Below are positions 1 to 8,586 of a stretch of 40,351 nt of DNA, piece by piece (the first letter of the stretch is position 1; each line of letters begins with the position of its first letter). Under the pieces are notes generated by a model. The model was not told the DNA's origin. It made no database searches and saw only the letters and a program-made list of their open reading frames with translations. The stretch spans positions 1 through 40,351 of the forward strand of contig JAFTEU010000049.1 in the NCBI GenBank assembly GCA_017453505.1. Direction: 5' to 3'. This DNA comes from Muribaculaceae bacterium. GTDB taxonomy: Bacteria; Bacteroidota; Bacteroidia; Bacteroidales; Muribaculaceae. Position numbers and translations under genes: made by a program.

Positions 1-112
1 GTATTGTTGCAAGAAAAAGAAAACTTTTAGATTCCACTTCAACAAAAAGTTTTCCCAAAAAGTCCAATTCCGTACCATTTTTAATAAAAAACTTAAAATA
101 ATGTCTAAAAAA

Positions 113-144
113 TTTGCACAGTCCAGTAACTAGAATTAATTTTG
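113..144 (+). promoter_or_regulatory. Bacteroidetes-type promoter upstream of a short hairpin
   Basis: A TTTG at 113-116 and TAATTTTG at 137-144 are separated by 20 nt, the spacing of Bacteroidetes primary-sigma promoters. Transcription would start near 150, only about 27 nt before the hairpin at 177-196. It could make a very short RNA or an attenuated leader for the acyltransferase. The call rests on motif match alone. Confidence 0.5.
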
Positions 145-176
145 CAGCAATATGATACTTTTTTCCTAGCAAGGCA

Positions 177-207
177 GCTTCGTCGTGAGACGAGGCGCTT
201 TTCTTTT
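177..207 (+). terminator. Rho-independent terminator or attenuator
   Basis: An 8-bp stem (177-184 with 189-196, including one G-U pair) closes on a GTGA tetraloop and is followed by a T-rich run at 199-207. It may end a gene lying left of the window, or attenuate the transcript from the promoter at 113-144. Confidence 0.6.
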
Positions 208-260
208 ATGGCCATTTATTTTTGAGGAAAGAATCATCATCATGTTTCAATAAAAAGACT

Positions 261-268
261 TAACTTTG
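261..268 (+). promoter_or_regulatory. -7 element before the acyltransferase gene
   Basis: TAACTTTG matches the TAnnTTTG consensus and lies about 35 nt before the start codon. No good TTTG is seen at the expected -33 position, so this is a moderate call. Confidence 0.4.
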
Positions 269-301
269 CGTTTTATCAATGAATTTCACGTCTGATCAAG
301 A

Positions 302-1300
302 ATGATGATGAGCAATAAACAACGCATAGATTGGATAGACTTGGCCAAGGGTATCTGCATCGCCCTTGTAGTCTATAACCACACACCCAAACCCATGGGA
401 TTTGACTACACGGCAGATGTGATAGCAGGTTCCTTCAGGATGCCGTTGTATTTTGTTCTATCGGGGTTGTTTTTCAAGCAGTATGAAGGCATAATGGGCT
501 TTGTGAAAAGAAAACTGAACAAGTTATTGATTCCCTTTGTCTTTTTCATGCTATTCACCAGCCTGGTGCCATGCCTGATCAGGGGGACGAGCCTCGGCAA
601 CTACTTCCATGATTTCTTTTATTATCGTGACATCGCTCTCAACGAGCCCATCTGGTTCCTGCTGTGCCTGTTCGAAGTCAATGTGATGTTCTATCTCATA
701 CAGTGGTGCGCAAAGGCCATCTCAACGAAATTCGGCACAGCCATCGTCATCGCATCTTCGGCGGTTTTAGGCCTGCTAGGTTTATGGTTGGGAGTCCACC
801 GCATCGAGCTGCCGCTATATCTGGACACTGGACTTTCCTCGCTGCCATTTTTTGCCTTCGGCTGGTGGCTCTTCCGTCATTCCAGGTTTATTTCCAGCCC
901 AAGTCATCCGGTCAAGGATCTAGCGGTTGCGGCAGGATGCGCATTGCTGGTTTATCTTATCGCCCGCCCTGTTGCATGGGTATCGAACGATTTCACACGT
1001 GCCAACATCTGGACAACCCACCTGTGCGGTTGCGCAGGAACTATCATGATACTCTCGATAGCTAAGGCCCTGAAGTACCTTCCTCTCGTCTCCTACTGGG
1101 GTCGTTATTCCATCATCGTACTGTGCACTCACTGTTCCATCATATTATTACTCAATGCATTGACACGCGATCTCCTCACGGGTAGTGCCAGCGTGTTCAT
1201 TACCTTTGCCGTGGCAATGCTCATCAGCATTCCCCTAATCATGTTCATGAAGAAATATATGCCACATGTCACCGCCCAGAAAGATGTCATCAAGATTTAA
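302..1300 (+). CDS. Acyltransferase family 3 integral membrane protein
   Basis: This resembles the acyltransferase 3 family (PF01757), multi-pass membrane enzymes that O-acylate sugars, polysaccharides or other envelope molecules. The N-terminus has the family's R-x-D-W-x-D...G motif followed by NHTP, whose histidine (H27) is the expected catalytic residue. About ten hydrophobic segments fill the remaining 332 residues, which is the usual length. Three consecutive ATG codons at 302, 305 and 308 leave the exact start ambiguous. The gene stands alone and is separated from the next gene by 119 bp containing a promoter. The acyl donor and acceptor cannot be read from sequence. Confidence 0.85.
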   Translation: MMMSNKQRIDWIDLAKGICIALVVYNHTPKPMGFDYTADVIAGSFRMPLYFVLSGLFFKQYEGIMGFVKRKLNKLLIPFVFFMLFTSLVPCLIRGTSLGNYFHDFFYYRDIALNEPIWFLLCLFEVNVMFYLIQWCAKAISTKFGTAIVIASSAVLGLLGLWLGVHRIELPLYLDTGLSSLPFFAFGWWLFRHSRFISSPSHPVKDLAVAAGCALLVYLIARPVAWVSNDFTRANIWTTHLCGCAGTIMILSIAKALKYLPLVSYWGRYSIIVLCTHCSIILLLNALTRDLLTGSASVFITFAVAMLISIPLIMFMKKYMPHVTAQKDVIKI

Positions 1301-1332
1301 TAGTGATATTATCCGGGAAAATCATCTCAAAA

Positions 1333-1364
1333 TTTGGGTGATTACGGAATTTGATGTAACTTTG
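1333..1364 (+). promoter_or_regulatory. Promoter of the phosphohexomutase gene
   Basis: TTTG (1333-1336), 20 nt, then TAACTTTG (1357-1364): a full match to the Bacteroidetes promoter pattern. The start codon lies 55 nt downstream of the -7 box. Confidence 0.65.
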
Positions 1365-1419
1365 GCAGTTTGAAGAGAAAACAAAAAACATCAACCAACA
1401 ATAAAAACCGAACCAAGTT

Positions 1420-3177
1420 ATGTATGACGAGAAATTATTACAGGAAGTGACCGCAAAGGCCCAGACGTGGCTCAGTGACAGTTATGATGAGCAGACACGC
1501 GCTGAGGTCCAAGCGATGCTCGACAACGAAGACAAGACCGAGCTTGTAGAGTCATTCTACAAGATTCTGGAGTTTGGTACCGGAGGTTTGCGTGGCATCA
1601 TGGGTGCCGGTTGCAACCGCATGAATATCTACACTGTTGGTAGTGCGACACAAGGCCTGGCCAACTACTTGAAAGAAAATTTCAAAGACCTGCCTCAGAT
1701 CTCGGTTGTCGTTGGACACGACGTGCGCAACAACAGCCGCCTGTTCGCCGAGACGGTCGCCAACATTTTCAGCGCTAATGGCATCAAGGTCTACCTGTTT
1801 GAGGGTCCGCGCCCCACTCCCGAGGTGAGCTATGCCATCCGTCGCCTGGGTTGCCAGAGCGGTGTGAACATCACGGCATCGCACAATCCCAAGATCTACA
1901 ACGGATACAAGGCCTATTGGGAGGACGGTGCACAGGTCGTATCTCCCCATGACGTGAACATCATCAACCACGTCAATGCCATCGAGGATGTGAAAGACAT
2001 CCAGTTCGAAGGCAATCCCGACTTGATCCAGATCATCGGCGAGGACGTGGATGCTCCCTACATCGAGGACATCCACACCCTCTCGCTCAGTCCCGAGGTC
2101 AACAAGAAGTACCATGACTTGAAGATCGTCTACACGCCCATCCATGGTGTTGGCCGCTACATGGTGCCCCGCTCCATCGAGCGCTGGGGATTTGACAACA
2201 TCATCCACGTGCCCGAGCAGGACGTGATGAGCGGCGAGTTCCCCACCGTCGATTCACCCAACCCCGAGATGCCCAGCGCCATGGCAATGGCCATCAAGAA
2301 AGCCGAGGAGGTAGATGCCGATGTCGTTCTCGCCAGTGACCCTGATGCCGACCGCATCGGCCTGGTCATCAAGAACACCAAGGGCAAATATGAGCTCGTC
2401 AACGGAAACCAGATCCAGATCATTTTCCTCTACTACCTGATGGAGCGCAACCGCGAATTGGGTCGTATCAAGGGCGACGAGTACATCGTCAAGACCATCG
2501 TGACCAGCGAGACCATCGCCCGCATCGCCAAGAAGCAGAACATCAAGATGTTTGACTGCTACACGGGCTTCAAGTGGATTGCCACGGTGATGCGTGAGAT
2601 GGAGGCCGAAGGCAAGGGGCGCTACCTGGGCGGTGGCGAGGAGAGTTACGGTTTTCTGCCCGAGACCTTCGCTCGCGACAAGGATTCAGTATCATCCATC
2701 CCCTTGATGTGCGAGATCGCTGCTTGGGCCAAGGATAAGGGAATGACCCTGAACGACCTGTTCATCAACGTCTATCTCAACTATGGCTACAGCAAGGAGC
2801 GCGGCATCAGTGTCGTGCGTCCCGGCAAGACTGGTGCCGACGAGATTGCCCAGATGATGGTCAACTTCCGCGAGAATCCGCAGCAGGCCATCGATGGCTC
2901 GCCCGTGGTACTCATCAAGGACTTCCTGAAGCTCGAGCAGCGCGACATGCGCACCGGTGAGGTCACCAAGCTCGACATGCCCGTCACCAGCAACGTGCTC
3001 CAGTACTATACCGAGGACGGCACCAAGGTATCGATTCGCCCCTCGGGCACCGAGCCCAAGATCAAGTTCTACATCGAGGTGCATGACACCCTCGACAAGA
3101 AGGAAAACTATGATGCCAAGAACGACTGGGCCGACCAGAAGATCGACCGCATCTGCCAGTCACTGGGCATCGCTTAA
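1420..3177 (+). CDS. Phosphoglucomutase/phosphomannomutase (alpha-D-phosphohexomutase)
   Basis: A cytosolic enzyme that interconverts hexose 1-phosphate and 6-phosphate through a phosphoserine and a glucose 1,6-bisphosphate intermediate. All four family signatures are visible in order: the phosphoserine loop TASHNP with catalytic S154, the metal-binding loop DPDADR with D307, D309 and D311, the sugar-binding GGGEESYGF near residue 407, and the C-terminal phosphate-binding RPSGTEPK. At 585 residues it has the length of the long PGM2-like phospho-sugar mutases of Bacteroidetes. Start is ATG with an A-rich leader. It has its own promoter and an untranslated repeat block after the stop. Whether glucose or mannose phosphate is preferred cannot be told. 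Confidence 0.95.
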   Translation: MYDEKLLQEVTAKAQTWLSDSYDEQTRAEVQAMLDNEDKTELVESFYKILEFGTGGLRGIMGAGCNRMNIYTVGSATQGLANYLKENFKDLPQISVVVGHDVRNNSRLFAETVANIFSANGIKVYLFEGPRPTPEVSYAIRRLGCQSGVNITASHNPKIYNGYKAYWEDGAQVVSPHDVNIINHVNAIEDVKDIQFEGNPDLIQIIGEDVDAPYIEDIHTLSLSPEVNKKYHDLKIVYTPIHGVGRYMVPRSIERWGFDNIIHVPEQDVMSGEFPTVDSPNPEMPSAMAMAIKKAEEVDADVVLASDPDADRIGLVIKNTKGKYELVNGNQIQIIFLYYLMERNRELGRIKGDEYIVKTIVTSETIARIAKKQNIKMFDCYTGFKWIATVMREMEAEGKGRYLGGGEESYGFLPETFARDKDSVSSIPLMCEIAAWAKDKGMTLNDLFINVYLNYGYSKERGISVVRPGKTGADEIAQMMVNFRENPQQAIDGSPVVLIKDFLKLEQRDMRTGEVTKLDMPVTSNVLQYYTEDGTKVSIRPSGTEPKIKFYIEVHDTLDKKENYDAKNDWADQKIDRICQSLGIA

Positions 3178-3179
3178 TT

Positions 3180-3232
3180 AGTTAGAAGTTAGGAGTTAGA
3201 AGTTAGGAGTTGAACTAGCGACTAGCGACTAA
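3180..3232. repeat. Short degenerate tandem repeats
   Basis: A 14-nt unit (GTTAGAAGTTAGGA) occurs twice from 3181, with further GTTAG-like partial copies, followed directly by ACTAGCG repeated as a 7-nt unit. The block fills the gap after the phosphohexomutase stop codon. It lacks uniform spacers and is not a CRISPR array. Confidence 0.7.
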
Positions 3233-3294
3233 AACCTAAAAAAAGACCATTAATCAATAAACCAAATAAAAAAACATTTTAAAAACAACGATTT

Positions 3295-4923
3295 ATGTCA
3301 GAAAAGATTCAGACTTTAAGAGATTCGGCTGCAATGCGCTGGACAGCGCTTCTGCTGCTCGCACTGGGCATGTTCTGCAGCTACATTTTCATGGACATCC
3401 TGTCGCCGATCAAGGACTTGATGGAATCGACACGCGGATGGAGCTCAACAGCATTCGGTACTGAGGAGAGCGCCGAGGTGTTCCTCAACGTGTTTGTGTT
3501 CTTCCTGATTTTTGCCGGTATCATCCTCGATAAGATGGGAGTACGTTTCACTGCCGTCCTTTCAGGAGCAGTGATGTTGATCGGTGCAATCATCAAGTGG
3601 TATGCTGTAACCGACGGCTTTGTTGGCACTGGTCTTGAGACCTGGTTCAACAACCACCTGAATTATATCCCCGTATTTGAAGAGCTGGGTGTGTCACCTT
3701 TCTATGAGGGCATGCCTGCCAGCGCCAAGCTGGCCGCCTGCGGCTTTATGCTCTTCGGTTGCGGTGTCGAGATGGCAGGTATCACCGTCAGCCGTGGTAT
3801 CGTGAAGTGGTTCAAGGGCCGCGAGATGGCATTGGCCATGGGTAGCGAGATGGCACTCGCCCGCCTGGGCGTTGCCACCTGTATGATCTTCTCGCCCTAC
3901 TTCGCTAAGTTGGGCGGCGACATCAGTGTTAGCCGCGCCGTTGCCTTCGGTGTAGTACTGATGTGCATCGCTCTGATCATGTTCATTGTTTACTTCTTCA
4001 TGGACAGCAAGCTCGACAAGCAGACGGGTGAAGCCGAGGAGAAGGACGACCCCTTCAAGGTAAGCGACATCGGCAAGATCCTGACCAACAAGGGCTTCTG
4101 GCTGGTATCCCTGCTGTGCGTACTCTACTACAGCGCCATCTTCCCCTTCCAGAAGTATGCCGTGAACATGCTGCAGTGCAACCTCACGCTCATTGAGCCT
4201 GCCGAGGGTTCGTTCTGGGCTGGTGACTCGGTTGCCATCTGGCAATACATCATCATGATTGTCGTTGCCGCCACTGCCTTCATGAGCAACTTCATGAAGA
4301 AGAGCAAGAGTGCCAAGTACGGTCTGCTGTGTATCTCGATTCTCGCGTTGATCTGCTACTGCTACATGGGCTACATGCGTCAGTCGGCCGAGAGCGTGTT
4401 CGCCGTATTCCCCCTGCTGGCAGTGGGCATCACTCCCATCTTGGGCAACTATGTTGACCCCAAGGGTAAAGCCGCCTCGATGCTCGTGCTGGGTTCGTTG
4501 CTGCTGATTTTCTGCCACTTGACCTTCGCCTTCATCCTGCCCATGTTCAAGAGCAGCACCATCGGCGGCATCGTCATTGCCTATGTGACCATCCTCGTGC
4601 TGGGTGCCTCGTTCTCGCTGGTACCCGCCGCACTATGGCCCAGCGTTCCCAAGCTGGTGGATTCCAAGATCATCGGTAGTGCCTATGCTCTGATTTTCTG
4701 GATTCAGAATATTGGTCTTTGGCTCTTCCCGCTGGCTATCGGCAAGGTTCTTGATAAGACCAACCCCGGTGTAACCGATCCCACTCAGTATAACTACACA
4801 TGGCCGCTCGTGATGCTTGCATGCCTGGGTATTCTCGCTCTGCTCATCGGTCTCTACCTCAAGGTTGTTGATCGTCAGAAGCACCTCGGTCTTGAGGAGC
4901 CCAACATCAAGCCTGAGGCTTAA
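3295..4923 (+). CDS. Major facilitator superfamily transporter, long paralogue
   Basis: A polytopic inner-membrane transporter of 542 residues. It shares with the next gene an N-terminal NVFVFF...GGII-type segment ending in ILDKMGVRFT, the GFWLVSLLC segment opening the second half, the PAALWPSVPK motif and a C-terminal GLEEPNI tail. Relative to that paralogue it carries about 60-80 extra residues in the second half (roughly residues 290-365), containing two additional hydrophobic segments, so about 14 membrane spans are likely rather than 12. The substrate is unknown. It is separated from the neighbouring paralogue by 75 bp with an inverted repeat; co-transcription is plausible. Confidence 0.85.
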   Translation: MSEKIQTLRDSAAMRWTALLLLALGMFCSYIFMDILSPIKDLMESTRGWSSTAFGTEESAEVFLNVFVFFLIFAGIILDKMGVRFTAVLSGAVMLIGAIIKWYAVTDGFVGTGLETWFNNHLNYIPVFEELGVSPFYEGMPASAKLAACGFMLFGCGVEMAGITVSRGIVKWFKGREMALAMGSEMALARLGVATCMIFSPYFAKLGGDISVSRAVAFGVVLMCIALIMFIVYFFMDSKLDKQTGEAEEKDDPFKVSDIGKILTNKGFWLVSLLCVLYYSAIFPFQKYAVNMLQCNLTLIEPAEGSFWAGDSVAIWQYIIMIVVAATAFMSNFMKKSKSAKYGLLCISILALICYCYMGYMRQSAESVFAVFPLLAVGITPILGNYVDPKGKAASMLVLGSLLLIFCHLTFAFILPMFKSSTIGGIVIAYVTILVLGASFSLVPAALWPSVPKLVDSKIIGSAYALIFWIQNIGLWLFPLAIGKVLDKTNPGVTDPTQYNYTWPLVMLACLGILALLIGLYLKVVDRQKHLGLEEPNIKPEA

Positions 4924-4949
4924 TTATCAATCGATTAAACTAATCAATG

Positions 4950-4992
4950 GGGACTTTAAGGGCCTTAAAGACTTTAAGGACTTTAAAGTCCC
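4950..4992 (+). repeat. Inverted plus direct repeats just before the second MFS gene
   Basis: Arms of 10 nt (GGGACTTTAA at 4950-4959 and its complement at 4983-4992) flank further ACTTTAAGG-type direct copies. The structure ends 6 nt before the ATG at 4999. No T-run follows, so a terminator is unlikely. It could fold over the ribosome-entry region or be a member of the local short-repeat class. Confidence 0.6.
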
Positions 4993-4998
4993 TATAAT

Positions 4999-6384
4999 AT
5001 GAAACTGAGAAACATGAGAGAACAGGTAAGAGAAACGATTGCTAATAAGGCTTGGGCACGATGGACCGTGCTGGCAATAGTGTCGTTCACGATGATGGCA
5101 GGCTATGTTGTCGCCAAGGAGATGTCCCCGTTGCAGTATATGCTCGAGCAGACAGTGGGCAACGGAGGCATGGGCTGGACCAGTGGTGAGTTCGGCATTT
5201 TTGCAGGGTCACGCGGATTCTTCAACGTTTTCCTGTTGATGCTCTTTGTGGGTGGCATTATCCTCGACAAGATGGGTGTACGCTTCACGGGCATCCTCTC
5301 ATGTGTGTTGATGCTGACCGGTGCGGCAGCCGTCTATGGCACCATCACCTATACCTCTCCCGACCCAATGTGGAATGTGCCCCTGCTGGGCACGATTAAA
5401 CGCCAAGTCGCACTGGCGGCACTGGGCTTTGCCTTCTTCGGCATCGGCTATGAGATGTGCGGCATCACCGTGTCTAAGGTGGTGGTGCGCTGGTTCTCGG
5501 GTAAGGAGATGGCCCTTGCGATGGGGCTTCAGGTGGCCATGGCACGCCTGGGCACCGCGTTGGCGCTCAACTTCAGCCTGCCCATCGCATTGAACTGGAG
5601 CCTTCCCAAGCCGCTGCTCATCGGCGTGTTCAGTGTGGGCATGGGCCTCATCGTCTATCTCTATTACTGCACAATGGACCGCCGCCTCGACAAGGAACAA
5701 GGCAAGCAAGACACGTCACAAGCCGAAGATGAGAAGTTCCACTTTGCCGACATGAAGATCACCATCAAGAATCCAGGATTCTGGCTGATCACACTGCTCT
5801 GCCTGTTCTATTACTCGGCACTCTACCCCTTCCTCGACTTCGCAACCAAGCTGATGATTTCGAAGTATGGCGTCGAGGCCGAATTGGCAGGTGCCATCCC
5901 CTCGATCCTCCCCTACACGAGCATCGTTCTCACGCCATTATTTGGCGCATGGTTCGACAACAAGGGGCGCGGTGCCACGATGATGGTCATCGGCAGTGTG
6001 CTGTTGACCATTACCCTGTTCGTGTTCGCCATGCCACTCAACTCGAGCTGGATTGCCGTGACACTGATGTGTGTGCTGGGCATCGCTTTCTCGCTGCTGC
6101 CCGCAGCCCTGTGGCCTGCGGTGCCCAAGATTGTCCCGATGAAGCAGTTGGGCACCTCCTATTCTATTATCTATTACATCCAGAACATCGGTCTGATGCT
6201 CATCCCCGTGCTCATCGGCAAGGTACTGGACCGCAACACCATCGGCGAGCAGGTTGACTACACTCACTCACTGGTCATCTTCGGTATTATCGGTGTCTGC
6301 GCCATCGTCACGGCAACGGCCCTGTTGTGGATGGATCGCCGCCGCCACTACGGCCTGGAAGATCCGAATATCAATGAAAGATAA
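4999..6384 (+). CDS. Major facilitator superfamily transporter, short paralogue
   Basis: A 461-residue inner-membrane transporter with about 12 hydrophobic segments, the usual MFS length. It is clearly paralogous to the preceding gene: shared features include ILDKMGVRFT, a KEMALAMG loop between helices, PAALWPAVPK and a C-terminal GLEDPNI. The loop after the sixth span (near residues 215-240) is charged, as is normal for the central MFS linker. It lacks the two extra spans found in the long paralogue. The tandem pair presumably arose by duplication. The substrate cannot be inferred from context. Confidence 0.87.
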   Translation: MKLRNMREQVRETIANKAWARWTVLAIVSFTMMAGYVVAKEMSPLQYMLEQTVGNGGMGWTSGEFGIFAGSRGFFNVFLLMLFVGGIILDKMGVRFTGILSCVLMLTGAAAVYGTITYTSPDPMWNVPLLGTIKRQVALAALGFAFFGIGYEMCGITVSKVVVRWFSGKEMALAMGLQVAMARLGTALALNFSLPIALNWSLPKPLLIGVFSVGMGLIVYLYYCTMDRRLDKEQGKQDTSQAEDEKFHFADMKITIKNPGFWLITLLCLFYYSALYPFLDFATKLMISKYGVEAELAGAIPSILPYTSIVLTPLFGAWFDNKGRGATMMVIGSVLLTITLFVFAMPLNSSWIAVTLMCVLGIAFSLLPAALWPAVPKIVPMKQLGTSYSIIYYIQNIGLMLIPVLIGKVLDRNTIGEQVDYTHSLVIFGIIGVCAIVTATALLWMDRRRHYGLEDPNINER

Positions 6385-6419
6385 TAGATTAAGAAACAAG
6401 AGATTAAGAGATAATAGAT
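6381..6419. repeat. A-rich short repeats after the MFS gene
   Basis: ATAATAGAT occurs at 6381-6389 and 6411-6419, and AGATTAAGA at 6386-6394 and 6401-6409. The first copy overlaps the stop codon region. This is the same kind of low-complexity duplication seen in other gaps of this window. Confidence 0.55.
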
Positions 6420-6432
6420 AAAAGTTATTTAA

Positions 6433-7593
6433 ATGAGAATTCAACACTTAATCGCGGTGGCATTGCTTGTGGTAATAGCCCTATCCGCAACCGCCCAAAA
6501 CAACAATAGACAGCTATCAATCGGTATGGAAGATATCGTTCTTGACAATATTCTGGCCCGCACCAGCATCCGCTCCTATCAGGACCGCCCAGTGGAGCAA
6601 GACAAAATCGAGAAAATGCTTCGGGCAGGCATGGCGGCCCCGTCGGCAGTAGACAAACGTCCGTGGCACTTCATCGTCGTGACCGACAAGCAGGTGCTTG
6701 AAGGCTTGGCCACGGCTAACCCCAATGCGGGCATGGCAGCCCGTGCTCCACTGGCTATCGTGGTGTGCGGCGACAAGACCAAGGCACTGACCCGTGTGCC
6801 TGACTACTGGGTTCAAGACGCATCGGCCGCTACCGAGAACATCTTGATTGCGGCCCAAGGCATGGGCCTGGGTGCCGTGTGGACATGCACCTATCCCGTC
6901 ACCGATCGTGTCGAGAAAGTGGCTGCGGTGCTCAATCTGCCAGAGCACATCATCCCCTTCTGCACCATTGTCATCGGCTACCCCGAGCGATATCAAGCCC
7001 CCAAGGACAAGTGGGATGAGAGCAACATCAGCTACAACACCTTCGGCGGGAAAAAGCCCGAAGCTGTAGAGACCGAGCGCACATTCCACGAGTTCACCGT
7101 AACCGAGGACTTCTTGCTCAACCCGTTCAATTACTTCTCACAGCCCGGCGGAATGCTCGTGTGTGCAGGGAATCAGGAAAAGAGCAATGCGATGACCATC
7201 GGCTGGGGCGCTCTGGGCAACCTGTGGGGACACGGCACTAACACGGTTACCGTCTATGTCGCCGAGAAGCGCTTCACCCGCCAGTTCATGGAGAATTGTG
7301 AATACTTCACTATCATGACCTTCAAGGACCGCAACGTGTTGCGCTACATGGGTACCAAGAGCGGACGTGACGGCGACAAGGCCGCCGCCCTGGGGCTGCA
7401 CGTGGCCTACACCGAGAACGGCACCCCCTACTATGAGGAAGCCGAGTGCGTCATCGAGTGCAAGACGATGTATTCACAGGAGTTTGACCCCAAGCTCTTC
7501 CGCGACGACGTGCCGCGCAACTTCTATGACGGCTTCAACGCAGGTTTCCACGCCTTCTACATCGGCAAGATCATCAAGGCGATGAAAAAATAA
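6433..7593 (+). CDS. Exported nitroreductase / flavin reductase fusion protein
   Basis: Two flavoprotein domains are fused behind a Sec signal peptide (hydrophobic residues 6-20, cleavage likely after ATAQ). Residues about 32-200 form a nitroreductase-family domain (TRTSIRSYQ-like start, APSAVDKRPWHFIVV, and GLGAVWTC near the middle), which binds FMN and uses NAD(P)H. Residues about 220-380 resemble the flavin-reductase-like split-barrel FMN-binding family (a PGGMLVCAG...TIGWGALG segment). Each domain is also known separately; the fusion and the signal peptide point to a periplasmic redox protein whose substrate is unknown. It sits 48 bp after the MFS pair and may be co-transcribed. No lipobox cysteine is present. 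Confidence 0.85.
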   Translation: MRIQHLIAVALLVVIALSATAQNNNRQLSIGMEDIVLDNILARTSIRSYQDRPVEQDKIEKMLRAGMAAPSAVDKRPWHFIVVTDKQVLEGLATANPNAGMAARAPLAIVVCGDKTKALTRVPDYWVQDASAATENILIAAQGMGLGAVWTCTYPVTDRVEKVAAVLNLPEHIIPFCTIVIGYPERYQAPKDKWDESNISYNTFGGKKPEAVETERTFHEFTVTEDFLLNPFNYFSQPGGMLVCAGNQEKSNAMTIGWGALGNLWGHGTNTVTVYVAEKRFTRQFMENCEYFTIMTFKDRNVLRYMGTKSGRDGDKAAALGLHVAYTENGTPYYEEAECVIECKTMYSQEFDPKLFRDDVPRNFYDGFNAGFHAFYIGKIIKAMKK

Positions 7594-7623
7594 GGAAATC
7601 CAGATTGGACACATTAGAAACAG

Positions 7624-7662
7624 ATAAGAGTTGTCGAGAAAAGAATCCCTGACAACTCTTAT
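7624..7662. terminator. Bidirectional terminator between convergent genes
   Basis: A 12-bp perfect stem (7624-7635 with 7651-7662) encloses a 15-nt loop between the stop codons of the plus-strand flavoprotein and the minus-strand dehydrogenase. A short T-rich run follows on the plus side and a weaker one on the minus side. Confidence 0.75.
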
Positions 7663-7684
7663 TCTTTGAATATGTCACGCTATT

Positions 7685-8440
7685 TTAACTTCTAACGATG
7701 GTGGTGCCGTTGGCCTGATGAGTGGCCAGAACAAGAATCTCGGCCACCTGAACATGGGCGGGTGCGCTCACAGCAAAATAAACGGTCTCGGCGATGTCCT
7801 CACCTGTAAGAGGCTTGATGCCCTTATAGACGTTGTCGGCCCTCTCCTTGTCGCCATGGAAACGGATGACCGAGAAGTTGGTCTCTACCAGGCCGGGCTT
7901 GATATTGGTCACACGAACGCTAGTATGAGCTACGTCGATGCGCAGGCCATCGCTCAAGGCCTTGACAGCCGACTTGGTGGCGCAATACACATTTCCATTG
8001 GCATAGGCCGCATCACCAGCCACACTACCGATGTTCACCACATGGCCACGGTCACGCTCGACCATGCCAGGCACGATGAGACGGGTCATCGTCAACAAGC
8101 CCTTAATGTTGGTGTCGATCATCGCGTCCCAATCCTCATAGTTGCCCTCATACTCGGGCTCAAGTCCCAAAGCACCGCCTGCGTTATTCACCAGTACGTC
8201 AATTTCCTGCCACTCGGCGGGCAGACTCTGGATAGCTGCTGTTGCAGCCTCACGGTCCCGCACATCAAATTCAAGGGTCATTACTCCTACCCCAAGTGCT
8301 GACAGCTCACGTGCAAGTGCATCCAGGCGTTCAGCCCTGCGGCCCGTGATAATCATGTTATAGCCATTTACAGCCAATTTGCGCGCACAGGCCTCACCGA
8401 TGCCGCTTGTCGCTCCTGTCACTAATGCAATTCTCTTCAT
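7685..8440 (-). CDS. Short-chain dehydrogenase/reductase, YdfG-like
   Basis: A 251-residue cytosolic NAD(P)-dependent oxidoreductase of the classical SDR family. It has the cofactor motif TGATSGIG at residues 8-15, NNAG at 85-88, the catalytic serine S139 and the YxxxK pair Y152/K156. The TGRR after beta-2 suggests NADP(H) preference. The overall pattern resembles the serine/3-hydroxy-acid dehydrogenase (YdfG) group, but the substrate is not fixed by sequence. It is transcribed divergently from typA across a 146-bp gap and ends convergent with the flavoprotein gene at a shared terminator. Confidence 0.92.
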   Translation of the reverse strand: MKRIALVTGATSGIGEACARKLAVNGYNMIITGRRAERLDALARELSALGVGVMTLEFDVRDREAATAAIQSLPAEWQEIDVLVNNAGGALGLEPEYEGNYEDWDAMIDTNIKGLLTMTRLIVPGMVERDRGHVVNIGSVAGDAAYANGNVYCATKSAVKALSDGLRIDVAHTSVRVTNIKPGLVETNFSVIRFHGDKERADNVYKGIKPLTGEDIAETVYFAVSAPAHVQVAEILVLATHQANGTTIVRS

Positions 8441-8487
8441 TGTTTTCTGTCTTGATATTATGGATTAATTAATTGTTTTCACCTCTG

Positions 8488-8495
8488 CAAAGGTA
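8488..8495 (-). promoter_or_regulatory. -7 element for the dehydrogenase gene
   Basis: Read on the minus strand this is TACCTTTG, a TAnnTTTG match 47 nt before the start codon. The expected -33 region is poor. Confidence 0.45.
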
Positions 8496-8517
8496 CAACA
8501 TTCTGCTTACACCTAAA

Positions 8518-8550
8518 AAACTGACAACTGAAAACTGACAACTGAAAACT
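8518..8550. repeat. Tandem repeat of ACTGACAACTGAAA-type units
   Basis: CTGACAACTGAAAA is repeated almost perfectly in tandem (8521-8534 and 8535-8548). It occupies the -33 region of the typA promoter. An 18-nt stretch from 8521 to 8538 recurs identically at 32602-32619. Confidence 0.75.
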
Positions 8551-8556
8551 TTTTCG

Positions 8557-8564
8557 TACCTTTG
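8557..8564 (+). promoter_or_regulatory. -7 element for typA
   Basis: TACCTTTG fits the Bacteroidetes -7 box and lies 22 nt before the ATG. The -33 region falls in the tandem repeat and is not consensus. Confidence 0.5.
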
Positions 8565-8586
8565 CAGCCAAATTCAATAAGGCAAT

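Noticed and set aside
3180-3232. CRISPR array
   Set aside because: Units are 7-14 nt, contiguous and degenerate, with no unique spacers and no cas genes nearby.
4950-4992. Terminator between the two MFS genes
   Set aside because: The inverted repeat is AT-rich, lacks a T-run and ends only 6 nt before the next start codon.
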